Shown: positions 1-6,746 of the stretch, one piece after another
How positions within the stretch are numbered: position 1 is the stretch's first letter
Layout of the letters: each line of letters starts with the position of its first letter
Source of the DNA: an uncultured Prevotella sp.
GTDB lineage: Bacteria > Bacteroidota > Bacteroidia > Bacteroidales > Bacteroidaceae
Direction: 5' to 3'
Assembly: GCA_900553155.1 (NCBI GenBank)
Contig: USCM01000064.1
Coordinates: 1-9,002, forward strand
Length of the DNA: 9,002 bases
Notes under the pieces: model-generated
The model's database searches: none
The model's input: only the letters and a program-made list of their open reading frames with translations
What the model was told of the DNA's origin: nothing
Position numbers and translations under genes: made by a program

Positions 1-144
1 CAAATGGATATTGGCTACCGCCAATTCTTCATCATAGCCATAGCCTCAGGTGTGGCTTCTGTAATATTAGCAGTAATATTCTTTGTTTTTCGAGGTAAAA
101 TATCGGCTAACTCAGAAAATTGCGCTACCTTTGCAACCAAATAA
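1..144 (+). CDS. C-terminal end of a membrane protein, possibly an MFS-type transporter (partial)
   Basis: Frame 1 is open from the window edge to a TAA at 142-144, giving 47 residues whose start lies outside the window. Residues 9-30 are a continuous hydrophobic stretch of Phe, Ile, Ala and Val, long enough for one membrane helix. Basic residues (RGK) and a short polar tail follow. A last transmembrane helix with a short cytoplasmic tail is common in major facilitator transporters, but the fragment carries no diagnostic motif, so the family is a guess. The final codons overlap the putative pyrB promoter. The reading frame and the membrane helix are seen directly; the transporter assignment is inference. 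Confidence 0.55.
   Translation, partial: QMDIGYRQFFIIAIASGVASVILAVIFFVFRGKISANSENCATFATK
103..133 (+). promoter_or_regulatory. Putative Bacteroidota-type promoter for pyrB-pyrI-glyA
   Basis: TACCTTTG at 126-133 matches the Bacteroidota -7 element TAnnTTTG exactly and is followed by CAACC. The -33 element, normally TTTG about 19 bases upstream, is poor: TCGG at 103-106 sits at the right distance. Transcription would start near 140, giving a leader of about 48 bases before the pyrB ATG. The -7 element lies inside the last codons of the upstream reading frame. I saw no attenuator hairpin in the leader. Confidence 0.55.
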
Positions 145-187
145 AACGATAGGAATAAGCAACAACCATAAATTCTAAAATAAACAA

Positions 188-1132
188 ATGAGACACGATT
201 TTGTAACTATTGCCGACCTTTCAAAGGAGAAGATAATGTACCTCCTTGAAATGGCGCACGAATTTGAGAAGCATCCCAACCGCGAACTTCTTAAGGGCAA
301 AGTGGTAGCGACTCTCTTCTTCGAGCCGTCCACACGCACACGTCTTAGCTTTGAGACAGCAGCCAACCGTCTTGGCGCACGTGTTATAGGTTTCTCCGAC
401 GCTAAGGCTTCGAGCGTGTCGAAGGGAGAGACATTGAAGGACACTGTGCTTATGGTTTCCAACTATGCCGACGTTATCGTGATGCGCCACTATGTAGAGG
501 GAGCAGCTCAGTATGCCAGCGAGGTGGCTCCAGTACCTATCGTCAATGCAGGCGACGGTGCACACATGCACCCATCGCAGTGTCTCCTTGACCTCTACTC
601 AATATACAAGACTCAGGGCACTCTCGACAATCTCAACATCTACCTCGTAGGCGACCTTAAGTACGGACGTACCGTACACTCGCTCATCACAGCCATGCGC
701 CACTTCAACCCTACCTTCCACTTCATAGCCCCTAAAGAGCTTGCCATGCCGGAAGAGTACAAGATATACTGCCGCAACCACGGCATCAAGTATGTGGAGC
801 ACACCGAATTTAACGAGGACGTCATCGCCGATGCCGACATTCTCTATATGACACGTGTACAGAAGGAACGTTTCTCCGACCTTATGGAGTACGAGCGCGT
901 AAAGAATGTGTACATCCTCAAGCGCCAGATGCTTGCCAAGGCAAAGCCCAACATGAAGATTATGCACCCGCTGCCACGTGTCAACGAGATTGCATACGAT
1001 GTGGACGAGAGCCAGCACGCCTACTACATACAGCAGGCTGGCAACGGCTTGTTTGCCCGCGAGGCTATCTTCTGCGACGTTCTCGGCATCTCGCTCGACG
1101 ACGTGAAGAACGACAAGACCATCATTGAGTAA
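188..1132 (+). CDS. pyrB: Aspartate carbamoyltransferase, catalytic subunit
   Basis: Condenses carbamoyl phosphate with L-aspartate to N-carbamoyl-L-aspartate, the committed step of pyrimidine synthesis, in the cytoplasm. At 314 residues it is close to the usual length of about 310. The carbamoyl-phosphate motif STRTR is at residues 48-52, and K79 in SVSKGET corresponds to the active-site lysine of the E. coli enzyme. R100, H128 and Q131 (HPSQ) follow. The aspartate-binding domain carries MTRVQKERF at 221-229 and HPLPR at 260-264. All catalytic positions I can place are intact. The ATG at 188 is chosen because MRHDFVTIADLSKE matches the family N-terminus; the preceding bases are A-rich with no Shine-Dalgarno sequence. 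pyrI follows 30 bases downstream, so this is the E. coli-type holoenzyme with separate catalytic and regulatory chains. Confidence 0.98.
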   Translation: MRHDFVTIADLSKEKIMYLLEMAHEFEKHPNRELLKGKVVATLFFEPSTRTRLSFETAANRLGARVIGFSDAKASSVSKGETLKDTVLMVSNYADVIVMRHYVEGAAQYASEVAPVPIVNAGDGAHMHPSQCLLDLYSIYKTQGTLDNLNIYLVGDLKYGRTVHSLITAMRHFNPTFHFIAPKELAMPEEYKIYCRNHGIKYVEHTEFNEDVIADADILYMTRVQKERFSDLMEYERVKNVYILKRQMLAKAKPNMKIMHPLPRVNEIAYDVDESQHAYYIQQAGNGLFAREAIFCDVLGISLDDVKNDKTIIE

Positions 1133-1162
1133 TGCTTATTTATTATCGATTAATCTAAAGAA

Positions 1163-1621
1163 ATGAACAACAAGACAGAACGACTGGTGGCCGCCATAAA
1201 GAACGGCACCGTTATCGACCATATACCGGCAGAGAAGACCTACGAGGTTGTAAACCTGCTGCAGCTCCAAACCCTGGAGAACCCCGTAACCATAGGCTAC
1301 AACTATCCCTCAAACAAGATAGGACGCAAGGGCATCATCAAGGTGTCGGACAAGTTCTTTACCGACGAGGAGATTTCGCGCCTCTCGGTAGTGGCACCCA
1401 ACGTGGTGCTCAACATCATCAAGGACTATGAGGTGGTGGAAAAGAAAACCGTGGTAACACCTAACGAGCTGCGTGGCATCGTAAAGTGCAACAACCCTAA
1501 GTGCATTACCAACAACGAGCCTATGCAGACCGTATTCAACGTAGTGGACAAGGTACACGGCATACTGAAGTGCCACTACTGCGACAAAGAACAGTACATA
1601 GAGAATGTAGAATTAGTTTAA
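1163..1621 (+). CDS. pyrI: Aspartate carbamoyltransferase, regulatory subunit
   Basis: The regulatory chain of aspartate transcarbamoylase binds nucleotide effectors and holds the catalytic trimers together. The 152 residues match the E. coli chain (153) almost position for position. The N-terminal allosteric domain has D19-H20, K60 and K94, which align with the nucleotide-binding residues of E. coli PyrI. The C-terminal zinc domain has all four ligands: C109, C114, C137 and C140. Intact allosteric and zinc sites suggest a feedback-regulated dodecamer with PyrB; which nucleotides act on it cannot be read from the sequence. The gene starts 30 bases after pyrB and ends 42 bases before glyA, consistent with co-transcription. 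Confidence 0.97.
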   Translation: MNNKTERLVAAIKNGTVIDHIPAEKTYEVVNLLQLQTLENPVTIGYNYPSNKIGRKGIIKVSDKFFTDEEISRLSVVAPNVVLNIIKDYEVVEKKTVVTPNELRGIVKCNNPKCITNNEPMQTVFNVVDKVHGILKCHYCDKEQYIENVELV

Positions 1622-1663
1622 TCTACCTACATAATTTATATAACCCTTAAAACCCTAAGCAAT

Positions 1664-2944
1664 ATGAAAAGAGACCAAGTAGTTTTCGACCTTATCGAGA
1701 AAGAACACCAGCGTCAGTTGAGGGGCATCGAGCTTATCGCCTCAGAGAACTTCGTCAGCGACGAGGTTATGGAAGCAATGGGATCGTACCTAACCAACAA
1801 GTATGCCGAAGGCTATCCAGGCAAGCGCTACTACGGCGGCTGCCAGGTTGTGGACGAGGTAGAAAATCTTGCCATCGAGCGCGTTAAGAAGCTCTTCGGT
1901 GCCGAGTATGCCAACGTTCAGCCTCACTCTGGCGCACAGGCCAATGCTGCCGTACTGCTCGCTGTGCTTAATCCGGGCGACACATTCCTCGGACTTAACC
2001 TTGCTCACGGCGGTCATCTCTCGCATGGCTCGAGCGTCAACACATCGGGCATTCTATACAATGCCATTGGCTACGACCTCGACCCAGAGACCGGACGCGT
2101 AAACTACGACCACATGGAGCAGCTCGCTCTCGAGCACAAGCCTAAGCTCATCATCGGAGGTGGCTCTGCCTACAGCCGCGAGTGGGACTACAAGCGCATG
2201 CGCGAGATTGCCGATAAGGTTGGTGCTCTGCTTATGATAGATATGGCTCACCCTGCCGGACTGATTGCTGCCGGATTGCTCGACAACCCGGTTAAGTATG
2301 CACACATCGTTACATCTACAACACACAAGACCCTCCGTGGTCCGCGTGGAGGTATCATCCTCATGGGTAAGGACTTCGACAACCCTTGGGGTTTGAAGAC
2401 ACCGAAGGGCGTTGTAAAGATGATGAGCCAGCTGCTCAACTCGGCTGTGTTCCCTGGTCAGCAGGGCGGACCGCTTGAGCACGTCATCGCTGCCAAGGCT
2501 GTTGCCTTCGGCGAGGCACTCAAACCTGAGTTTAAGGAGTGGGCAAAGCAGGTTCAGACCAATGCGCGTGTATTGGCAGAGGAGCTTATAAAGCGCGGAT
2601 TCACCATCGTTAGCGGTGGCACCGACAACCACTCTATGCTTGTAGACCTGCGCTCCAAATATCCCGACCTTACCGGTAAGGTGGCTGAGAACGCTCTCGT
2701 AGCAGCCGACATCACCGTCAACAAGAACATGGTGCCATACGATTCGCGCAGCGCATTCCAGACATCTGGCATACGTCTCGGCACTCCTGCCATCACAACA
2801 CGTGGCGCAAAGGAAGACCTTATGGTGCTCATCGCCGAGCTTATCGAGGAGGTGCTCAACGCTCCTGAGGACGAGGCTGTGATAGCACGCGTTCGCCAGA
2901 AGGTGAACGAGACTATGAAGAACTATCCTCTCTTTGCTTGGTAA
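1664..2944 (+). CDS. glyA: Serine hydroxymethyltransferase
   Basis: A PLP enzyme that interconverts serine plus tetrahydrofolate with glycine plus 5,10-methylene-tetrahydrofolate, supplying one-carbon units for thymidylate, purine and methionine synthesis. At 426 residues it is full length. SENF is at 27-30, the substrate-loop region YAEGYPGKRYYGG at 47-59, and the PLP-binding lysine K222 lies in TSTTHKTLRGPRGG. FPGQQGGP is at 263-270, and R371 in SGIRLGTPA is the expected substrate-carboxylate ligand. It sits 42 bases after pyrI with no hairpin between, so it is probably the third gene of the pyrB operon. This links pyrimidine-ring synthesis with the folate pool that makes dTMP. The hairpin-rich inverted repeat just after its stop may end the transcript. 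Confidence 0.98.
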   Translation: MKRDQVVFDLIEKEHQRQLRGIELIASENFVSDEVMEAMGSYLTNKYAEGYPGKRYYGGCQVVDEVENLAIERVKKLFGAEYANVQPHSGAQANAAVLLAVLNPGDTFLGLNLAHGGHLSHGSSVNTSGILYNAIGYDLDPETGRVNYDHMEQLALEHKPKLIIGGGSAYSREWDYKRMREIADKVGALLMIDMAHPAGLIAAGLLDNPVKYAHIVTSTTHKTLRGPRGGIILMGKDFDNPWGLKTPKGVVKMMSQLLNSAVFPGQQGGPLEHVIAAKAVAFGEALKPEFKEWAKQVQTNARVLAEELIKRGFTIVSGGTDNHSMLVDLRSKYPDLTGKVAENALVAADITVNKNMVPYDSRSAFQTSGIRLGTPAITTRGAKEDLMVLIAELIEEVLNAPEDEAVIARVRQKVNETMKNYPLFAW

Positions 2945-2972
2945 ACAAAGCCATTTAGAGCTACATATATAA

Positions 2973-3058
2973 TAGGAGGTATGGCTTATAGCCGTACCAC
3001 GCTAATAGTTTAGATTTAATAATTGCTTGCGTGGTACGGCGACAAGCCGTACCTCCTA
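2973..3058. repeat. Inverted pair of REP-like hairpin repeats (BIME-like element)
   Basis: Two 30-base arms, 2973-3002 and 3029-3058, are inverted copies matching at 27 of 30 positions, separated by a 26-base AT-rich spacer. Each arm is also palindromic. The left arm pairs GGTATGGC (2978-2985) with GCCGTACC (2991-2998) around the loop TTATA, with one G-T wobble. The right arm pairs GGTACGGC (3033-3040) with GCCGTACC (3046-3053) around GACAA. Read outward-in, the right arm begins GTAGGAG and the left ATAGGAG just before the hairpin. A GTAG or GGAG tetranucleotide beside a small palindrome is the hallmark of REP sequences mobilised by RAYT (IS200-like) transposases. Alternatively, the whole structure could simply be the glyA terminator, since TTTT follows at 3061. 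Confidence 0.7.
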
Positions 3059-3084
3059 CGTTTTACCTATATACTTTATACACT

Positions 3085-3288
3085 ATGCTTCAATACACCA
3101 TCGTCTTCCTGCTCCTATTGCTCGCCATTGCATACGCTATACACCGCATACGCCAAACATTTAAACAGACAAAAAATGGGTGCTACGGCTGTAAAGGATG
3201 CGCTATTAGGGAGCAAATGATGAAGAAACACGCCAAAATAGACCCTAAAACAAAGAAATTTGAATGTTTTACTAAAAAAGACGCATAA
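3085..3288 (+). CDS. Small FeoB-associated-type Cys-rich membrane protein
   Basis: A 67-residue protein with one N-terminal membrane helix (about residues 4-19, rich in Leu, Ile and Ala). A basic stretch (HRIRQTFKQTK) follows, then a cysteine cluster CYGCKGC with C33, C36 and C39, and a lysine-rich tail with C61. This architecture matches FeoB-associated Cys-rich membrane proteins, small peptides usually encoded beside the ferrous iron transporter FeoB. No feoA or feoB is present here, so the function is open; iron handling is only suggested by family. The ATG at 3085 is preferred because the helix begins right after it. The frame also opens upstream to a GTG at 3031, but that extension would be translated from the REP-like arm. 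The tRNA-Cys unit follows. Confidence 0.75.
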   Translation: MLQYTIVFLLLLLAIAYAIHRIRQTFKQTKNGCYGCKGCAIREQMMKKHAKIDPKTKKFECFTKKDA

Positions 3289-3291
3289 ACG

Positions 3292-3323
3292 TTTGGCGGT
3301 TTGAATAAATAATACTACCTTTG
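3292..3323 (+). promoter_or_regulatory. Promoter of the tRNA-Cys gene
   Basis: TTTG at 3292-3295 (-33 element) and TACCTTTG at 3316-3323 (-7 element TAnnTTTG) are 20 bases apart, in line with the Bacteroidota sigma-ABfr consensus. Transcription would begin near 3330, leaving about 65 bases of 5' leader before the mature tRNA at 3396. The -33 element begins 4 bases after the stop of the small membrane protein. Confidence 0.7.
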
Positions 3324-3395
3324 CACTCGCAATTAAGAAACACCACTACTTGCAATAAACAACAAGGCAGAATGTTTCTGAAATAATCGCAATTT

Positions 3396-3466
3396 GGTAC
3401 CTTGGCCGATCGGTTAGGTAACGGTCTGCAAAACCGTGTAGAGCAGTTCGACTCTGCTAGGTACCT
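3396..3466 (+). tRNA. tRNA-Cys (anticodon GCA)
   Basis: A 71-base cloverleaf fits by eye. The acceptor stem GGTACCT (3396-3402) pairs perfectly with AGGTACC (3459-3465). The D arm is GCC/GGT with loop GATCGGTTA. The anticodon stem ACGGT/ACCGT (3421-3425 and 3433-3437) encloses loop CTGCAAA, with anticodon GCA at 3428-3430. The T stem AGCAG/CTGCT (3442-3446 and 3454-3458) encloses TTCGACT. The discriminator base is T3466, as expected for cysteine tRNA. CCA is not encoded and must be added after transcription. It stands alone, not in a tRNA cluster. Confidence 0.96.
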
Positions 3467-3474
3467 CTCTAAGC

Positions 3475-3506
3475 AAAGCGGAAATTCCTTACGGAGTTTC
3501 CGCTTT
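3475..3506 (+). terminator. Terminator hairpin after tRNA-Cys
   Basis: AAAGCGGAAA (3475-3484) pairs perfectly with TTTCCGCTTT (3497-3506). The stem extends inward through a T-G wobble and TCC/GGA to 14 pairs around the loop TTAC. It begins 8 bases after the tRNA. Its 3' side ends in CTTT followed by AATTG, so the U-tract is short. The flanking A and T runs could also let it work in reverse. Confidence 0.75.
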
Positions 3507-3568
3507 AATTGTATAATGCCCCTACCCCAATTCAGCAACAATATAAATAAAGACAAACAACCAAAGGG

Positions 3569-5128
3569 ATGAACAAGATAACTATCCTCGGCTTCTTAAT
3601 GTTAGCACTCTTCTCAACTAACGCTGCCGCCCAAACCAGCCGCCGCACCATAGAGCGCTGGTCTAACGATGCCATCAAACAGATAACGCTTACCGGACGC
3701 AAGCCTACGCTCGACGTTCTCGACTCGCTTGCCAACAATGCCGAGGTAAGCGTGGAGATGCTTAGCCGTATGGGCGACCCGGACGACAAGCGACAGTGGG
3801 CTGCATGCCTTAAGCTTATCGACCACATCGTAGACTATAGCCAGACCACAACCGGACAACGCTACACCGACCTTGTGCGAAGCGGACTGAAGAAGGCTTT
3901 GGACCGTAGCTACGAGCCCGACGTGCAACTGCATATCATGGATCAGCTTGCCCGTTGTGCCAAGAAGGGCGACGCCGCACACATAGCCATGTACCTTGAG
4001 GTGCCACAACTCGCCCCGACTGCCTACAACATCCTTCTCAACATGAGCGACATCGACGACATCTTAGCCGAGGCTGCGGTTGCACAACCTGGCATAAAGA
4101 ATAAGGTGACGGAGATTATTGCCATACATGCAGGCAAGCAGAAGGCACCCGTAGAAATAGCAGCAAAGCCCAAACCCGTGGCTTTGCCCTTTTGGACGGA
4201 GAGCCTTGACAAGGCTGTAGCCGACGTGGCAAACAAGACACCCGACGACGCCAACAAGATATTGATAGACAACAAGCCCGAGGCTGCGCTGCCATTGCTG
4301 CTTAAGCTTGCCGCCAAAAAGCAGGGCGACGAGCGTAATGCTGTGCTCGCCAGATTCCTCATGACAGCCGAACGCACAACAATAAGCGGTGCCGAGATGT
4401 ACCTGTTGCTGCGCGACGCCGACGAGCTGACAACCGACGACTGTCTGCGCCAGCGCATAATAGTAGCCCTTGGCTATACACATTGCCCACAGGCTATAAG
4501 CTACATAAGAAGATATTACGGCAATGCCGCATACACCGACGCCCTCGCCGTGGCTGTCACCGAGCTGATAGCCTTTCAGCCCGAAGCCAATGCCGGACGC
4601 TTGGTAAACGCCATGCTGTATGCCGCAAAGAAGTCGTATATACGCCACTACGACGAACAGGGTGTAGACACACGCATCGACCAGGTGCTTGCAGCTATCG
4701 ACAACTGGCATGCCGACGGCGGATACAACATGGCACACACCGAGCAGACACGTATGGAGAAACGCGGATTCTGGATTATACACGACCAGCTTGCCGACTT
4801 CAACCTCTGCTTCGACTGGCAAGCAGAAGGCACCCTAACGCTTAGCGTGCGCTCTGTGCCTGTGCTTATATTAAGCAAGGAGAAGGGAGCGAAGCTCGTT
4901 GGCAACAACAAATGGCACAAGTACGAAACTCTCGACCAATGGTCTACCGCCAACATCAGTGTCAAGGACGACAAGATAACGGTAAGCGTAAACGGACAGA
5001 AACTGATAGACGCAGCCAAACTCGTGGCATCCGAGGCTGGAGACGCTATCAACAAACAAGGCTACATAAAATTTCTTGCCGACGAGCAAGGAGCCACAGT
5101 GCGCGAATACTGCTTCATGCGCCAGTAG
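3569..5128 (+). CDS. Secreted protein with helical repeats and a DUF1080-like C-terminal domain, function unknown
   Basis: A 519-residue protein I cannot assign to a named gene. Residues 1-21 form a signal peptide: MNK, then a hydrophobic core, then AAA before Q22. There is no lipobox cysteine, so a periplasmic or outer location is likely. Residues about 25-190 and 210-390 are dominated by alternating amphipathic helices, as in HEAT-like repeats. A proline/alanine-rich linker (KAPVEIAAKPKPVALPF) at about 192-208 separates the two blocks. Residues about 390-519 look like beta strands. QWSTANISVKDDKITVSVNG (457-476) resembles the core of DUF1080 jelly-roll domains, where a W-x(n)-V-x-V-NG pattern is typical. 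The usual upstream sugar-binding part is not obvious, so catalysis is not implied. ATG 3569 is chosen for the signal peptide. The stop lies inside a hairpin shared with the converging phosphatase gene. Confidence 0.72.
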   Translation: MNKITILGFLMLALFSTNAAAQTSRRTIERWSNDAIKQITLTGRKPTLDVLDSLANNAEVSVEMLSRMGDPDDKRQWAACLKLIDHIVDYSQTTTGQRYTDLVRSGLKKALDRSYEPDVQLHIMDQLARCAKKGDAAHIAMYLEVPQLAPTAYNILLNMSDIDDILAEAAVAQPGIKNKVTEIIAIHAGKQKAPVEIAAKPKPVALPFWTESLDKAVADVANKTPDDANKILIDNKPEAALPLLLKLAAKKQGDERNAVLARFLMTAERTTISGAEMYLLLRDADELTTDDCLRQRIIVALGYTHCPQAISYIRRYYGNAAYTDALAVAVTELIAFQPEANAGRLVNAMLYAAKKSYIRHYDEQGVDTRIDQVLAAIDNWHADGGYNMAHTEQTRMEKRGFWIIHDQLADFNLCFDWQAEGTLTLSVRSVPVLILSKEKGAKLVGNNKWHKYETLDQWSTANISVKDDKITVSVNGQKLIDAAKLVASEAGDAINKQGYIKFLADEQGATVREYCFMRQ

Positions 5129-5139
5129 AAGCGCACTGT
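5096..5139. terminator. Interrupted hairpin between converging genes, overlapping a stop codon
   Basis: ACAGTGCGC (5096-5104) pairs with GCGCACTGT (5131-5139), and inside it TACTG (5108-5112) pairs with CAGTA (5123-5127). The two stems are separated by a symmetric GAA/GAA internal loop, with a 10-base terminal loop. The structure contains the TAG stop (5126-5128) of the secreted-protein gene and lies just past the end of the minus-strand phosphatase gene at 5152. No T-run follows on either strand, so it may stall or protect transcripts rather than act as a classical intrinsic terminator. Confidence 0.45.
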
Positions 5140-5151
5140 ACAGCCACCCAT

Positions 5152-5628
5152 TTAGTATGCCTCCAGCAAGCCCTCGCACGCATCCTCTATAAGGTCAAGA
5201 GCATAGTCGAAGTCGGAAAGGTCGCCATAATAAGGGTCTGGCACAACGTCGGTACCCTGATGCATCGACAGATAGTCGGTAAGCATACATACCTTTTTGC
5301 GGGCCTCGGCGTTTGGAGCCTTTGACGTAACGATGCGGTAGTTGTCGCGATCCATAACGAGCAGCATGTCGAAGAGGTCAAAATCCTCCGTCCGTATCTG
5401 CCGCGCCCTGCTGTCAAGGCGGTATCCACGCAGCGACGCGCGCTCACGCATACGGCTGTCGGGCAGCTGTCCAACGTGCCAATCGCCTATACCAGCCGAG
5501 TCGATAAAGTAGTCGGCATCCAGCCCGGCGGCATGCACCTTGGCCTTCATCACACCCTCGGCAGCCGGCGAGCGGCATATATTGCCAAGACATATAAAAA
5601 GGAGCGAGTGTTTCTTTTTCTTTTCCAT
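5152..5628 (-). CDS. Low-molecular-weight protein tyrosine phosphatase
   Basis: A 158-residue cytoplasmic phosphatase that removes phosphate from tyrosine through a cysteinyl-phosphate intermediate. The P-loop C-x5-R is CLGNICRS, with nucleophile C13 and R19; C18 is the family's second cysteine. The general-acid loop is DPYYG, with D131. Length and motif spacing match the family (about 150-160 residues). A lysine-rich start (MEKKKK) precedes the first strand. Bacterial relatives often pair with tyrosine kinases in polysaccharide export, but no kinase or capsule gene is near; arsenate reductases share the fold but lack this DPYY loop. The gene converges on the secreted-protein gene (23 bases between stops) and diverges from the radical SAM gene. 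Confidence 0.93.
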   Translation of the reverse strand: MEKKKKHSLLFICLGNICRSPAAEGVMKAKVHAAGLDADYFIDSAGIGDWHVGQLPDSRMRERASLRGYRLDSRARQIRTEDFDLFDMLLVMDRDNYRIVTSKAPNAEARKKVCMLTDYLSMHQGTDVVPDPYYGDLSDFDYALDLIEDACEGLLEAY

Positions 5629-5656
5629 ATTTATTTCGTTTAAGTTTTAAGCAGTA

Positions 5657-5664
5657 CAAATATA
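5657..5664 (-). promoter_or_regulatory. Putative -7 promoter element for the phosphatase gene
   Basis: On the minus strand this reads TATATTTG, an exact TAnnTTTG element, 28 bases before the ATG. No good TTTG-like -33 element is found about 19 bases further upstream, so the call rests on one half of the promoter. It lies in the 133-base divergent region shared with the radical SAM gene. Confidence 0.42.
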
Positions 5665-5728
5665 GCCAAAAATCCCCTATTACGGCATTTCTTTGCTGCT
5701 TTTTCTTCGTCCAACCGACTTTTGTTCG

Positions 5729-5736
5729 TAACTTTA
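5729..5736 (+). promoter_or_regulatory. Putative -7 promoter element for the radical SAM gene
   Basis: TAACTTTA differs from TAnnTTTG only in the last base. TTCG at 5706-5709 is a weak -33 candidate with a 19-base spacer. It is 25 bases upstream of the ATG at 5762. Confidence 0.35.
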
Positions 5737-5761
5737 CACTTACAATACAACCCATACCACT

Positions 5762-6697
5762 ATGCCACAGCAGATATACAACGACTATGGAGCATGGATG
5801 CGACGCCAGTTTCCGTTTCGCGTACAGAAGATTTCGATAGACGCAGGCTTCTCCTGCCCCAACCGCGACGGCTCCATATCGCACGGAGGATGCACCTTCT
5901 GCGACAACCGCACCTTCAACCCTGCATACTGCCAGCCCACAAAGTCGATAACCGAGCAGATAGGCGAAGGCAAGGAGTTCTTCAGACACAAGTATCCCGA
6001 CATGAAATACCTTGCCTACTTCCAGGCTTTCTCCAACACCTACGCCCCACTCGACACCCTTAAGCGCCGTTACGAGGAGGCTCTGTCGGCAGAAGACGTG
6101 GTGGGTATAGTTATCGGAACCCGCCCCGACTGCATATCACCCGAGGTGCTCAACTATCTTGAGAGCCTCAACCGGCAGACGTTCATGATTGTGGAGTACG
6201 GCATCGAGTCGGTAAGCGACGACACGCTGCGACGTGTCAACCGCGGCCACAACTTCGAGTGCTCGCGCCGCGCCGTAATCGAGACCCACAACCGAGGCAT
6301 ACTTACCGGCGCCCACATCATCCTCGGGCTGCCCGGCGAATCGGCAGACGACAATGTGCGCCAAGCCGACATCGTGTCGTCCTTGCCTATCGACATCCTA
6401 AAGCTGCACCAACTGCAAATAATACGCGGCACCCAACTTGCAGCCGAATACGAGCGCCAACCATTCAGCCTCTACACCGCCGACGAGTACATAGACCTGT
6501 GCCGACGATACATCGAACGACTGCGACCTGATATGGTGCTCGAACGATTTGTAAGCCAATCGCCTAAAGAACTGCTCGTGGCACCCAAGTGGGGACTGAA
6601 GAACTACGAGTTTGCCAACCGCTTTGTGAACTATATGAAGCGCATGAACTCGTGGCAAGGCAAGCACGCCCGACAACTGGGCAGCGACAAATCTTAA
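5762..6697 (+). CDS. Radical SAM protein, YhcC family (TIGR01212-like)
   Basis: A 311-residue iron-sulfur protein expected to cleave S-adenosylmethionine reductively; its substrate is not established from this sequence. The cluster ligands are C32, C44 and C47 in SCPNRDGSISHGGCTFC, with the C-x11-C-x2-C spacing of the YhcC group rather than the classical C-x3-C-x2-C. YLAYFQAFSNTYAP (83-96), GTRPD (119-123), EYGIES (145-150), GLPGES (189-194), KLHQL (214-218) and LLVAPKWG (271-278) all have close counterparts in E. coli YhcC. The length is also similar, so the enzyme looks complete. The ATG at 5762 lies nine residues before the conserved YGAWMRR segment. It stands between the phosphatase gene (divergent) and the DUF4494 gene (98 bases downstream, with its own promoter element). 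Confidence 0.9.
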   Translation: MPQQIYNDYGAWMRRQFPFRVQKISIDAGFSCPNRDGSISHGGCTFCDNRTFNPAYCQPTKSITEQIGEGKEFFRHKYPDMKYLAYFQAFSNTYAPLDTLKRRYEEALSAEDVVGIVIGTRPDCISPEVLNYLESLNRQTFMIVEYGIESVSDDTLRRVNRGHNFECSRRAVIETHNRGILTGAHIILGLPGESADDNVRQADIVSSLPIDILKLHQLQIIRGTQLAAEYERQPFSLYTADEYIDLCRRYIERLRPDMVLERFVSQSPKELLVAPKWGLKNYEFANRFVNYMKRMNSWQGKHARQLGSDKS

Positions 6698-6746
6698 AAA
6701 ACCAATATTTGTACATCTACCTGTATAATATGTCAGAATAAATTAT

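Noticed and set aside
3023..3084. Longer versions of the small Cys-rich protein starting at alternative codons near 3023-3031
   Set aside because: The extra residues would be encoded by the REP-like repeat arm, and family members begin directly with the membrane helix, so ATG 3085 is preferred.
4064..4822. 252-codon open frame on the minus strand inside the secreted-protein gene
   Set aside because: Its composition (rich in Gly, Val, Cys and Tyr in odd order) is that of an antisense shadow. The plus-strand frame has a signal peptide and a coherent domain structure.
5444..5989. 181-codon minus-strand frame running through the divergent promoter region
   Set aside because: It overlaps the well-supported phosphatase and radical SAM genes in another frame and has no recognisable domain.
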